Positions 38,724-49,783 of a DNA stretch of 64,000 nt are shown one piece after another. The first letter of the stretch is position 1. Every line of letters starts with the position of its first letter. The DNA is taken from positions 22,209 to 86,208 of the forward strand of contig CBDCWT010000072.1 in the NCBI GenBank assembly GCA_965223305.1, read 5' to 3'. A program made the translations under genes and the position numbers. Origin of the DNA: CBDCWT01 sp965223305 (GTDB lineage Bacteria; Planctomycetota; Planctomycetia; Pirellulales; Pirellulaceae). The notes beneath the pieces were generated by a model. That model made no database searches. It worked only from the letters and a program-made list of their open reading frames with translations, and was not told where the DNA came from.

Positions 38724-40927
38724 GTGGCGCGGCGCCGGAACAACGAGTGAGGCTACGTAGGCGGGACGATCTGGCGGTCTACCGCAGACACTATAGCGGC
38801 CAGGATTACTGGACGATCAAGGATCCCCTGGCGCTCCGCTACTATCAACTACGGGACGAAGAGTATTTTGTTCTCAGCGCATTGGATGGGCGCGTCAGTC
38901 TGGCGGACCTCCAGCGACAATTTCACGAACGATTTGCTCCGCGCCGGATCGAAGTGCCGCAGATCCACCAGTTTCTCGGTATGCTGCATCGCGAGTCCTT
39001 GGTCATTGCCGACGCACCAGAGCAGGGACAGCGTTTGCTGGAACGCCGCGCCGCCTGGCGGTCCAGACTCCGTTGGGAACGGTGCGCCAATTTGCTCGCC
39101 GTGCGCTTTCGCGGTGTCGATCCGGAGCCCCTGCTGTGCAAACTCTATCCGATCGTTCGCTGGGTCTTTTCAGCGCCGATGCTGCTCTGCGGAATCGCGT
39201 TGATACTGTCGGCCTTGCTGTGGAGCCTGGTTCACTGGAACGAGCTGGTGAGTCGCCTACCCACGTTGGGGGTGTTTCTGCATACCGGCAACCTCTGCTG
39301 GCTCGCCGCTGCGCTGGCGATGACAAAAGTGCTTCACGAGCTGGCACACGGTCTGACGTGCAAGCACTTTGGGGGCAGTTGCCGGGAGCTGGGTGTGATG
39401 CTGTTGGTCCTGACACCTTGCCTGTATTGCAACGTCTCCGATGCGTGGACATTTCGCAGCAAGTGGCAGCGGATGGCGGTCAGCGCAGCCGGAATCTATG
39501 CAGAACTGCTGCTCGCGGCGGCGGCACTGTTCGTCTGGTGGTACAGCGCACCCGGGTTACTGAACTCGATCGCGTTGAACATTGTCGTGGTCAGTTCTGT
39601 GGCAACAGTTTTCTTCAATGGAAACCCCTTACTCCGCTATGACGGGTATTTTATTTTGGCCGACTGGCTAGAGATTCCCAATTTCGGCGATCAATCTCGG
39701 TCGCTGGTGCGCCGCCGGTTGCTCTCGCTGTTCGGAGTCGACGTTGCTGGTTCATCCCTGGCGGTCGAGTGCTATGGATGGTTGCAGTTCGCGTACGGCG
39801 TAGCGTCCTTCTGCTACCGTTGGACTCTCGTCGCGGTGATCCTTTGGGGGGTGTACAGCTGGCTTACCGCACACCGATTACATGCGGTGGCCCAATGCGT
39901 CGTAGCCGTTGTCTTGGCGGGAATGCTCTCGGCTCCCATCCGCCTATCAGCCAAGTTCTGGCGCGACCCGGCCGTGCGTTCACAGTTTCGACCGATCCGC
40001 GGAGGATTCGTCGCCGCAGCGGCGATTGGCGTGATCTTCATCGCGTTGCTGACCCCCTTACCCTCTCATGTCTTTGCGCCAGGATTGTTGCAAACCGCCT
40101 CGCGGAACACTGTCTACGTTTCGGTCGGCGGCCAGCTGACTCGCACTGTCGCTGCTGGAAGCCGGGTCACGAGCGGGCAAGTGCTGGCGGAGCTGGAAGA
40201 TCTCGGGCTCATATCAGAGATTGCCACGCTCCGCGGCGAGCGCGACGTCCAGCAGCTGCGAGTGCGCACACTAGAGCAGCGGTTGGTGCATGATCCGCGA
40301 GACGGCATCGAAGGTGTTGGCGCCCAGCTACCGGGGGCCCGAGAACGTCTCGCCGACCTTGAAGATCGCTTGACCCGCAAACGTGAGGACGCACAGCGGC
40401 TAACGCTGCGAGCGCCGCACGGCGGCGTCGTGTTTCCGCCTCGCCGGCCAGAGCCAGTGGAAGATCAAGCGACGCTCGAACCGTGGACCGGCACACCTCT
40501 CGACCCTGAAAACCTGGGCTGCTTTCTCGAGCGAGGGACGCCGTTCTGCACGATTGGGGAACCAGGAAAGCTTGAGGCGGTGTGCTACGTCGGAGAAGAC
40601 GACATCGGCTGGGTGCAGCTGGGCCAGGCAGTGCAGCTGCGTCTGCCACTCGCTCCGCAGAGCAACTTTGTGGGACGGGTCACCCGAGTATCAGCCGGGC
40701 CCGTTCACGAACTTCCTCCAGAGATCGTCGCCAGCGGTTTGCTCACCGCCCAGTCGAACGACAACTCCCTGCAGCCGGCGAGCCCTCTTTATGAAGTGGG
40801 CGTCGAGTTGGCAGAGCTCGACGACACGCTGCCGATCCGCGTCGTGAGCCGCGGCCGCATCTCGATCGGCCAGCGGTCGCTCGCCGCGCGGCTCGTGACT
40901 TTCCTGCGAAAGACGTTCCTCCGCTGA
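38720..40927 (+). CDS. M50-type metalloprotease fused to HlyD-like domains, with PqqD/RRE-like N-terminus
   Basis: 735 residues. Residues about 15-105 (YWTIKDPLALRYYQLRDEEYFVLSALDGRVSLADLQRQF...) look like a PqqD/RiPP-recognition winged helix. A multi-pass region follows with the zinc site HELAH (VLHELAHGLTCKHFGG) and the third-ligand motif NGNPLLRYDGYFILADWL, as in M50/YydH-type peptide metalloproteases. After the last helix (GVIFIALLTPLPSHVFAPG) come a biotinyl-lipoyl half, a coiled coil (LRGERDVQQLRVRTLEQRL) and a second half. Context with two adaptors and TolC suggests peptide processing coupled to export. The RRE assignment is by pattern only. Confidence 0.85.
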   Translation: MSGAAPEQRVRLRRRDDLAVYRRHYSGQDYWTIKDPLALRYYQLRDEEYFVLSALDGRVSLADLQRQFHERFAPRRIEVPQIHQFLGMLHRESLVIADAPEQGQRLLERRAAWRSRLRWERCANLLAVRFRGVDPEPLLCKLYPIVRWVFSAPMLLCGIALILSALLWSLVHWNELVSRLPTLGVFLHTGNLCWLAAALAMTKVLHELAHGLTCKHFGGSCRELGVMLLVLTPCLYCNVSDAWTFRSKWQRMAVSAAGIYAELLLAAAALFVWWYSAPGLLNSIALNIVVVSSVATVFFNGNPLLRYDGYFILADWLEIPNFGDQSRSLVRRRLLSLFGVDVAGSSLAVECYGWLQFAYGVASFCYRWTLVAVILWGVYSWLTAHRLHAVAQCVVAVVLAGMLSAPIRLSAKFWRDPAVRSQFRPIRGGFVAAAAIGVIFIALLTPLPSHVFAPGLLQTASRNTVYVSVGGQLTRTVAAGSRVTSGQVLAELEDLGLISEIATLRGERDVQQLRVRTLEQRLVHDPRDGIEGVGAQLPGARERLADLEDRLTRKREDAQRLTLRAPHGGVVFPPRRPEPVEDQATLEPWTGTPLDPENLGCFLERGTPFCTIGEPGKLEAVCYVGEDDIGWVQLGQAVQLRLPLAPQSNFVGRVTRVSAGPVHELPPEIVASGLLTAQSNDNSLQPASPLYEVGVELAELDDTLPIRVVSRGRISIGQRSLAARLVTFLRKTFLR

Positions 40928-40983
40928 CTCGAGTGGTAGTGTTTCGTCCTTCTGCCGCCCGGTGCGTTCGCACGGGCGAGGCT

Positions 40984-41925
40984 CCTGCCGAGCGACATGA
41001 TGAACAGGATTGAGTCGACAGCAACCAACGGCGGAAGGCTCATCACGTCCACTGCAACAAGTTGTGTAAGACGCTCGGGAGGGCGAGGCTCCTGCCGAGC
41101 CGAAAAGCACATAAGAGCGCCGGTCACGGGTGGAAACCGTGGGCTAACACCCAGCGGCTGATTTCGGATCACTGCCCCCGGCCACCCTGTTGATTCTGTA
41201 AATCCTGTCAAAAAAACAGAAGACAGGATCAACATGATCAACAGGATTGAGTGGACGGCAACCACGGCGGAATGCTCATCACATCCAATGCAACAGTTGT
41301 GTAAGACGCTCGGGAGGGCGAGGCTCCCGCCGAGCCGAAAAGCACATAAGAGCGCCGGCTACGGGCGGAAACCGTGGGCTAACGCCCAGCGGCTGATTTT
41401 GGATCACGTTCCCCGGCCGTCCTGTTGATCCTGTAAATCCTGTCAAAAAACAGAAGACAGGATCAACATGATGAATAGGATTGAGTGGACGGCAACCAAC
41501 GGCGGAATGCTCATCACGTCCACTGCAACAAGTTGTGTAAGACGCTCGGGAGGGCGAGGCTCCTGCCGAGCCGAAAAGCACATAAGAGCGCCAGTTACGG
41601 GTGGAAACCGTGGGCTAACGCCCAGCGGCTGATTTTGGATCACGTTCCCCCGGCCATCCTGTTGATCCTGTAAATCCTGTCAAAAAAACAGAAGACTGGA
41701 TCAACATGATGAACAGGATTGAGTGGACGGCAACCAACGGTGGAATGCTCATCACGTCCACTGCAACAAGTTGTGTAAGACGCTCGGGAGGGCGAGGCTC
41801 CTGCCGAGCCGAAAAGCACATAAGAGCGCCAGTTACGGGTGGAAACCGTGGGCTAACGCCCAGCGGCTGATTTTGGATCGTAGCCGAACTCGCCAGAGTT
41901 TGGCGGACTTGCAGATTTGCCTAAG
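40984..41925. repeat. 236-bp tandem array, four units
   Basis: Units start with GGGAGGGCGAGGCTCCTGCC at 41078, 41312, 41548 and 41786. Each contains CCGTGGGCTAACGCCCAGCG and an imperfect palindrome built from TCCTGTAAATCCTGTC and GACAGGATCAACATGAT. The array ends with the GTAGCCGAACTCGCCAGAGT module. No gene in 40928-42237. Confidence 0.85.
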
Positions 41926-41952
41926 TTCTGATGAATTCGGCTACATCAAGTG

Positions 41953-42033
41953 GCCAAAGTCTTCGCGTCGTGCGCAGGTTTTTCCCCCTCATCCGGCCTT
42001 CGGCCACCTTCTCCCGCCAGGGAGAAGGGGCTT
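41953..42033 (-). repeat. Dispersed repeat, copy 2 of 3 (inverted)
   Basis: Reverse-strand copy of the element at 12431 and 54872. The recognisable core TCATCCGGCCTTCGGCCACC is followed by CTTCTCCCGCCAGGGAGAAG. Confidence 0.7.
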
Positions 42034-42237
42034 TGGTGGCCGCGCTGTGATCTCTGTGCCCTCTGTACCACAAGACAAACCAACTCCGTCCCAAACGAGG
42101 ACTCTAAAACACAGACACGGACTCTCGATGAAGGTCCCGATACAAAACCGACCGCCATGCACGGGCAGTCGTTGGTTCTTTTAATCTGTTAGACTGACAA
42201 CCGTCTCATTCGGTGCGCCAAACCCGATGCTCTTCCC

Positions 42238-43137
42238 ATGCAACGCATTTTGATTTGCAAGTCGAGCTCGCGGCAGGTTATCGTCCTTGCCGTCGTGATG
42301 CTGTGGTCCACCCCCCTGCATTCCACCGAGCCAGCTGGAGCGGTTGTGCCGGACCGTCTCATCCAGCTCTTCAATGGTACGGACCTGAAAGGCTGGACCA
42401 GCTGGCTTGTCGACATACGCAACCAGGACCCGCGAAGTGTTTACACCGTACGGGACGGCAGCATCTACATCTCCGGCGACGGCTATGGTTATCTCTCCAC
42501 GTCCCACGCTTACCGCAACTACGAACTCGTCGTAGAAGTTAAGTGGGGCGAACACAATCGAGGCAATCGAATTGGGAAGGCACGCGACTCAGGTATTTTC
42601 CTTCACAGCGCCGGACCCGATGGCGGCAGCTACGACCGCGGCTGGGGTGCCCCAGATTCCAACAATGGGCCCGATCCCACTCGAGGAGCGTACAAGGCCG
42701 CTATCGAATGCCAGGTGATGGAGGGGTCCTTCGGCGGACTGCTCCTCATTCACGGGCGCTACGCGGATGGAACCAACGTGCCGGTGAGAATCACCGTTCC
42801 AGTGTCTCGCAATACGAACTTTCCGAACTCACCTCGGTTGTACTTCGATCCCAAAGGAGAACATCGTCAGTTCACCAAAGGCTGGGTTCACTGGCAAAAA
42901 CGCGACCCCACCTGGCAGGATCTACTGGGATTCCGCGGTTCGAACGACGTCGAAAGCAGCTGCGGTGAATGGACGCGCATCAAGTGTGTATGCCGAGCCA
43001 ACACGATCACCATTTTTGTGAACGGAAAACTCGTCAATCGCGCCACTAATGTCTTTCCTGACTTCGGTAATATCCTACTTCAGTGTGAGGGCTCCGAGGT
43101 GTACTACCGCAAGGTCGAACTTCGGCCGCTCGACTGA
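42238..43137 (+). CDS. Exported DUF1080 (3-keto-disaccharide hydrolase-like) protein
   Basis: 299 residues, a signal peptide (QVIVLAVVMLWSTPLHS) and a single DUF1080 domain: LIQLFNGTDLKGWTSW, YRNYELVVEVKWGEHNRGN, DSGIFLHSAGPDG, AIECQVMEGSFGGLLLIHG and WTRIKCVCRANTITIFVNGKLVN. The domain predicts carbohydrate binding or hydrolysis outside the cytoplasm. No linked enzyme reveals the substrate. It is only distantly similar to the protein at 23806. Confidence 0.88.
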   Translation: MQRILICKSSSRQVIVLAVVMLWSTPLHSTEPAGAVVPDRLIQLFNGTDLKGWTSWLVDIRNQDPRSVYTVRDGSIYISGDGYGYLSTSHAYRNYELVVEVKWGEHNRGNRIGKARDSGIFLHSAGPDGGSYDRGWGAPDSNNGPDPTRGAYKAAIECQVMEGSFGGLLLIHGRYADGTNVPVRITVPVSRNTNFPNSPRLYFDPKGEHRQFTKGWVHWQKRDPTWQDLLGFRGSNDVESSCGEWTRIKCVCRANTITIFVNGKLVNRATNVFPDFGNILLQCEGSEVYYRKVELRPLD

Positions 43138-43404
43138 AACTGCCTGCGACTCGGTTCGATCGAGATGCGGCATCAGAATTGAACTGCAACATACCTCTGA
43201 TTCTGTTCAAACGATGATCACCTGCAGCCTTGTCGACAGTATTCCGATTGATCTCATCGCATCAACGTCAACTCCTTGGGCACAGAACTTGTGCAGCCGC
43301 CTCGGCGTCAAGGAAGTCGCTTTCGGTTGCCATCTTGCGGGTGATGGCTGATAATCGATTAAGAAAGAAGAAGTAGTCTTCAACCATGCCCCGAGGACAC
43401 ATCT

Positions 43405-43590
43405 ATGGCGTCTGCAAAAGAGACCATGGCGGAGATCATCGCCCGTCAACCGGAGGATAGCAGCTATGACGAGATTCTCCGGGAACTGGCGTTCGTCCGC
43501 ATGGTCCAACGCGGCTTGGAAGATGCGGACACCGGCCGCACACTTTCCGATGAGACAGTTCGTGGGAAGCTGGATTCGTGGCGAAAATAA
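43405..43590 (+). CDS. Antitoxin of a ParDE/RelBE-type pair
   Basis: 61 residues, acidic, with the short helical pattern MAEIIARQPEDSSYDEILRELAFVRMVQRGLEDADTGR typical of small antitoxins beside ParE toxins. Overlaps the toxin gene by 13 bases. Binding to the toxin and autorepression are inferred. Confidence 0.75.
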   Translation: MASAKETMAEIIARQPEDSSYDEILRELAFVRMVQRGLEDADTGRTLSDETVRGKLDSWRK

Positions 43591-43874
43591 TCTGGACGGT
43601 GGAGGCCGCCCGGTGGCTTGAGGATATTTACGAATATGTCGCTTCCGAGAGTCCGTCCTCCGCCCACAAGGTTGTGACGGGCATCTACGAGAAAATCCAG
43701 CTCCTGAGAACACATCCCCGTCTCGGTCAACGCTATCACCCGATCGGCGATCGCGAGGTCAGAGAAATCCTATACGGTCACTACCGCATCGCGTACCTCG
43801 TGAGATCGGAAGAGCGACTCGAGATCCTGGGCATCTTCCACAGCGCGATGGACATCGAACGATATCTGCGCTAG
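43578..43874 (+). CDS. ParE/RelE-family toxin
   Basis: 98 residues from a GTG start inside the antitoxin gene. ParE fold landmarks are IIWTVEAARWLEDIYEYVASES, IQLLRTHPRLGQRYHP, REILYGHYRIAYLV and LEILGIFHSAMDIERYL. ParE members poison gyrase and RelE members cleave mRNA. The sequence (RLGQ...REI..GHYRI.Y) is closer to ParE. The pair sits beside the giant surface protein and may stabilise this stretch. Confidence 0.85.
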   Translation: MAKIIWTVEAARWLEDIYEYVASESPSSAHKVVTGIYEKIQLLRTHPRLGQRYHPIGDREVREILYGHYRIAYLVRSEERLEILGIFHSAMDIERYLR

Positions 43875-44054
43875 CCGGCCAGCAGCACCCCTTCTACACC
43901 GTTTCCGCTGCGTACTCATCAGAGTGCTAGTCCAGTAGCGCGAGACCGTGTAACAAGAGCAGAAAAAAGTAGTCTGGCACTCTCCGTTCGGGCATAATTG
44001 GTCATCCATCAACAGATCCGCACTCGATGTCCGGCAACCGAAAGGTCGACCTTC

Positions 44055-47000
44055 ATGTCTCGCACCAGGCGTTCCCAGTTGTCCCGTCGATTCAGCAAAC
44101 AACACAAGCGATCGAGGCTGCGCCGTCGCCACCGTCGATTCGAACCACTCGAGGACCGATTGCTGTTGGCCGTCTTTACTCCGAGTAAGGACAACACTCT
44201 CTATGAGAGTCAGACCGGCGCAGCGAGCAACGGGGCCGGGATTCATCTCTATGCAGGGCTGACCAATCAAACGAGCGATCCGCTGCGCCGTGCTCTACTG
44301 GCTTTTGACCTCACCAGTATTCCGGCGGGCTCAACAATCACCGCCGCGACGCTCGATCTGGTTGTCACCCGGAATCCACGTGAGAGTTTGACGCAGCACG
44401 ATTTCGCGCTGCACCGGCTGATGAGTGACTGGGGGGAGGGCACTTCTGCCGTCGACCCCACATTGGCTGGCGGCCTAGGAACTGGCTCCGCCACTGGTGA
44501 TGCAACTTGGCTGCACACCTCATTTGATACCGCCAATTGGACAACTCCGGGCGGTGACTTCGCACCCACCGCCAGCGCAACCACTTCGGTTGGCAACGAC
44601 GGAGCGACCGCCTCTTGGTCCTCGGCCGGCCTGGTCGCTGACGTGCAGGCCTGGGTGGACGCACCTGGCACCAACTTCGGCTGGATGATCCGGGGCGATG
44701 AGAGTACCGTCAAGAGTGCCAGACGCTTTTCCAGTAAAGAGGGAGCGACTCCTCCCACGCTGGATGTCACATTTACACCGGCCGCCAACTCGCCAACCGT
44801 GACTAGTCTCGTCCCGGCCGCTGGGTCGCATGCTGCGCCGCCGTCCACCAGTGTGGCTGCCACCTTCAGTCAAGACATCAGCTCTGCCAGCGCCACCACA
44901 GACTCCTTTGTCGTGCATGCCGCCCAGACCGGCCCCCGGGCCGGTGCCGCAACGATCACTTCGTCTGGAACAACCGTGACGCTTGATCCAATCTCGGACT
45001 TTCATCCTGGAGAATTGGTGCAAGCGACCGCTACGTCGGCCATTCGAGGCAGCGCCGGGCAAGGTGCTACGCCACACGTCTGGCAGTTCCGAACTGGGCC
45101 GACCGCTGGGAGCGGAGTGTTCAACGATAGCGGGCAAACGATTGGGATTGCAGCCAATAACACTAGAAGCTTTGCGCTGGCCATCGGCGACCTGGACGGC
45201 GACGGCGACATTGACATGTTCGTCGCTAACGACGCTCAGGGTAGTCGAGTTTACCTGAATGATGGTGCCGCGGTGTTTACCGATACCGGCCAGAGTCTGG
45301 GAAGCACGCCTAGCCGTGACGTGGCCCTAGGAGATCTAGATGGGGATGGCGATTTGGACGCCGTCGTGGCCAACACGAACGGCGCAGCAAACCGAGTGTG
45401 GCAGAACGATGGCAGCGGAGTCTTCAGTGAAACTCAGAACTTCGGCAGCAACAACAGCACCGATGTCAAACTCGCCGACCTCGATGCCGACGGCGACCTG
45501 GACGCCTTCATCGCGAATGCCGGGGCCAACCGCGTGTGGCTGAACAACGGCGGTGTTCTGAGTGACAGTGGACAAAACCTCGGCAATCACACCAGCCTCG
45601 GAGTCGCTCTGGGCGATGTCGATGGCGACGGCGACTTGGACGCTTTTGTCGGTAACACCTTTGGGCATCCCGATCGGGTCTGGACGAACGATGGCAACGG
45701 AGCGTTCAGCGACAGCGGACAGGCACTGGGCAACCTGGCGGCAAAATCGTCGCGGGACGTCGTGATGGGCGACGTCGATGGCGATGGTGATCTGGACGCC
45801 TTCGTGGTGGGACGGGGCTACAACAATCGGCTGTTTCTGAACGGCGGCGAAGGTGTGTTCACCGACAGCGGACAGGTTATCGATGCCCCAGTAAACCCGT
45901 TTTTTGAATACGGAGCAGCGATTGGGGACGTCGACGCGGACGGAGATTTGGATATCGTCACCGCAGCAGCTGCGATCGCGCACTGGAATCGCGTCTTTCT
46001 CAACGATGGCGACGGAGGCTTCACCGAAACCGGTCAAAACCTAGGCGGGGGCGCCCCCTACGCGACCAACGCCATGGGATCCTATGGCATCGAGCTGGGA
46101 GACTTGGACGGCGACGGAGATTTAGATGTCGCGATTTCCAACGACAATACAACACCAGTCATCAACAGCACCAGCCGAGTCTGGCTGAATCAGAACTTGA
46201 CGCCGAGCGCAACACTCAGTGTGGACACTCAGGCGATCGCCGAAGCAGCAGCGACAGCCACGGTCACCGTTACGCTATCTGCCCCGCATACCGATCCTGT
46301 AACGGTCGATCTCGGGGTGTCTGGAACTGCAACTGCGACGGACGACTATACAATCTCAAGTACGCAGATCGTGATTGCCGCGGGCGCGACAACCGGTGCC
46401 GTGACCATCAGCGCGGTACAGGATGCGCTCGATGAGCCGGATGAAACCGTGATCATCGACATCACAGGGGTGACCAACGCGCAGGAGGCTGGCACTCAGC
46501 AGGTCACCGTCACGATCCAAGACGACGACGAGCCGATTCCCGTGCCTGATGTCACTCTCGTCGTCGACAACGCCGCCATCCCGGAAGCCGGTGGTGTGGC
46601 GGTCTTCACTGCCCATCTGTCCGTAGCGACCACAGTTCCAGTCACCATCGACCTCGGTACATCGGGTACGGCGGCTGCGGCGGACTTCAACGCCTCGGCA
46701 ACTCAGATCACGGTGGCAGCCGGAGGCACTAGCGGTTCGATCACCGTCACCGCCGTTCAGGATGCCGAGGATGAACCCGACGAGACGGTGGTGGTCGATA
46801 TCACTGGTGTCACAGGTGGCAACGAGCTGGGTGAGCAACAACAGACCACCACGATTCTGGATGATGACGTGGCCAGCTTTGTAGTCACTTCGTTGACGCC
46901 GACTGATTCTGGTTTTGAGGTCGAATTCAATGGCCAGCTGAACCGCAGTGCCATCAACCTGTACGACACTCAGAACGCGAACCTCGGGGCGGCGGACGTG

Positions 47001-48134
47001 GTGGTCACCGGCGCCGTCAGCGGGGCGATCGAGGGGTCCTTGATCGTGGGCGATTCCTCAGTGACGTTCATCAAGAGTGGCGAGGCATTGCCGGCCGACA
47101 CCTATACGATCACCTTGCGAAGCGGCGCGGACGCGTTTAACGCAGGCGACGCGATGTTGCTTGATGGCGATGGTGATGGCACGGGCGGTGATGACTACGT
47201 GAGTAACTTTACCGTAGCCGCGGCCCCGGCGGGCGCCCGGACGGTGAGCATTCCCGATTTTGTGCGCGGTCCGGGCCAAGATGTGAACCTACCGGCAGAC
47301 GGTACGACGGGGATCCCGATCACGATTAGCGAGGGGGAGAATGTCCGGGCCGCCGACATTCGGATCTCGTACGACCCAGATTTGCTGGAGATCACGAATG
47401 CCAGCTCACCTACGGGCGGGACGGTGGTCTTGAACAACGCGACACCGGGTCTCGCGATCCTCGTCTACTTCGCCACCGCAGCGTTACCAGCCGGCGCGAG
47501 CACTTTGATCAACCTGGAAGCCAACGTTCCGGGCGTGAACGGCAGTGCAAACTACCGCCGCCAACAGGTGCTCGACGTACACGGCGTGACCGTTGGAGAC
47601 GGCAACGATAACGAGTTCCCGGTGGTCGTAGACGACGCGACTCATTTTGTGACGTACTTTGCGGACGTGTCGGGCAATGGTCGGATCAACGCCGCCGATG
47701 CAGCACAGGATGCGCGATTCGCAGCACTGCTGGACACGGGGTTCGCTGCCTCCTTGACGACCGACCCGACGCTGATCGGCGACATCAGCGGAAACGGTCG
47801 AATCAACGCTGCCGACGCTTCGCTGGCGGCGCAGTTCGCGGCGTTGCTTCCGGTGCCGGAGATACCAGCGATTCCAAGTGGGATTGTGATTACCGGTCTG
47901 TTTGGCCCGCGCGAGGCGGCTGATTCAGAAACACACCGCCCGATAGCGGCCTCAAGCGACGGTGGCTTGGGTTTCCGGGAGTACATCGATACGATGGAGA
48001 TCGTGGCCGAGCATATGCGGGTCGTGGCCGATCAGTCTAGTTCGCAAGTTACATGGCTCGACGAGTTGCTGACCGAAGATCTTCTGCTCGAGAGTCTGGT
48101 GACCGAGTTAGCTCGGAGCCTCACTCTCCGCTAA
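44055..48134 (+). CDS. Giant secreted LEPR-XLL / DNRLRE / FG-GAP / Calx-beta / dockerin protein
   Basis: 1359 residues from ATG 44055. An Arg-rich leader ends in FEPLEDRLLLA, the planctomycete LEPR-XLL sorting-like motif. Then come a DNRLRE-type domain (YESQTGAASNGAGIHLYAGL...), a bacterial Ig-like domain, and seven FG-GAP/VCBS repeats with GDLDGDGDLDAF-type calcium loops (nt about 45160-46200), probably one beta-propeller. Two Calx-beta domains, a cohesin-like segment (RTVSIPDFVRGPGQDVNLP) and two dockerin loops (DVSGNGRINAADA, DISGNGRINAADA at nt 47662 and 47780) follow. It is likely a calcium-dependent cell-surface or matrix protein. Confidence 0.9.
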   Translation: MSRTRRSQLSRRFSKQHKRSRLRRRHRRFEPLEDRLLLAVFTPSKDNTLYESQTGAASNGAGIHLYAGLTNQTSDPLRRALLAFDLTSIPAGSTITAATLDLVVTRNPRESLTQHDFALHRLMSDWGEGTSAVDPTLAGGLGTGSATGDATWLHTSFDTANWTTPGGDFAPTASATTSVGNDGATASWSSAGLVADVQAWVDAPGTNFGWMIRGDESTVKSARRFSSKEGATPPTLDVTFTPAANSPTVTSLVPAAGSHAAPPSTSVAATFSQDISSASATTDSFVVHAAQTGPRAGAATITSSGTTVTLDPISDFHPGELVQATATSAIRGSAGQGATPHVWQFRTGPTAGSGVFNDSGQTIGIAANNTRSFALAIGDLDGDGDIDMFVANDAQGSRVYLNDGAAVFTDTGQSLGSTPSRDVALGDLDGDGDLDAVVANTNGAANRVWQNDGSGVFSETQNFGSNNSTDVKLADLDADGDLDAFIANAGANRVWLNNGGVLSDSGQNLGNHTSLGVALGDVDGDGDLDAFVGNTFGHPDRVWTNDGNGAFSDSGQALGNLAAKSSRDVVMGDVDGDGDLDAFVVGRGYNNRLFLNGGEGVFTDSGQVIDAPVNPFFEYGAAIGDVDADGDLDIVTAAAAIAHWNRVFLNDGDGGFTETGQNLGGGAPYATNAMGSYGIELGDLDGDGDLDVAISNDNTTPVINSTSRVWLNQNLTPSATLSVDTQAIAEAAATATVTVTLSAPHTDPVTVDLGVSGTATATDDYTISSTQIVIAAGATTGAVTISAVQDALDEPDETVIIDITGVTNAQEAGTQQVTVTIQDDDEPIPVPDVTLVVDNAAIPEAGGVAVFTAHLSVATTVPVTIDLGTSGTAAAADFNASATQITVAAGGTSGSITVTAVQDAEDEPDETVVVDITGVTGGNELGEQQQTTTILDDDVASFVVTSLTPTDSGFEVEFNGQLNRSAINLYDTQNANLGAADVVVTGAVSGAIEGSLIVGDSSVTFIKSGEALPADTYTITLRSGADAFNAGDAMLLDGDGDGTGGDDYVSNFTVAAAPAGARTVSIPDFVRGPGQDVNLPADGTTGIPITISEGENVRAADIRISYDPDLLEITNASSPTGGTVVLNNATPGLAILVYFATAALPAGASTLINLEANVPGVNGSANYRRQQVLDVHGVTVGDGNDNEFPVVVDDATHFVTYFADVSGNGRINAADAAQDARFAALLDTGFAASLTTDPTLIGDISGNGRINAADASLAAQFAALLPVPEIPAIPSGIVITGLFGPREAADSETHRPIAASSDGGLGFREYIDTMEIVAEHMRVVADQSSSQVTWLDELLTEDLLLESLVTELARSLTLR

Positions 48135-48176
48135 GGAGTCACGCAACCTCGCCCATTGACCGTTGAAACTCCCTTC

Positions 48177-49454
<1,278 letters not shown>

Positions 49455-49586
49455 CTCCCTGGTAATCAGTAGACACCATGCGACGGTGCTAGCGGCGAGC
49501 GGATGGTTCCGCGTGCTCGCGTGGTCCAGCCTCGTCGCGCGAACTCGTCGACGCCAAGCCGCAGTCCTCAAGCTCTGACGCTCAGC

Positions 49587-49768
49587 CTAGCCCGGATTAT
49601 TCATGAAGATCGTGGCGAGAGATTGTAAGCACGTTCGTGGCAAGGAAGGCGAGCAATTCTTCCGCAGGCGTATTGAAGCAATACGTCGAGGGAGAATTGT
49701 GAAGCATGACGAAGCCACGGATGGACTTACGACCTCGCAGCAGATCGCTCATGAATAATTCGGGCTAG
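49587..49768. mobile_element. MITE with IS1380-type ends (182 bp)
   Basis: Terminal inverted repeats AGCCCGGATTATTCATGA (49589-49606) and TCATGAATAATTCGGGCT (49749-49766) match at 17 of 18 bases, extending to CTAG on each side. They strongly resemble the ends of the IS1380-type element at 20076-21822. The interior of about 140 bases has no gene, so it would depend on a transposase in trans. Confidence 0.75.
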
Positions 49769-49783
49769 TGTTGCGGTCGTTCT

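Noticed and set aside
40984..41925. Possible CRISPR array because of regular repeats
   Set aside because: Units are about 236 bp and nearly identical throughout; there are no short repeats with unique spacers and no cas genes nearby.
45336..46037. Minus-strand open frame of 233 codons
   Set aside because: Antisense to the FG-GAP repeats; its periodicity only mirrors the Asp/Gly loops of the real protein.
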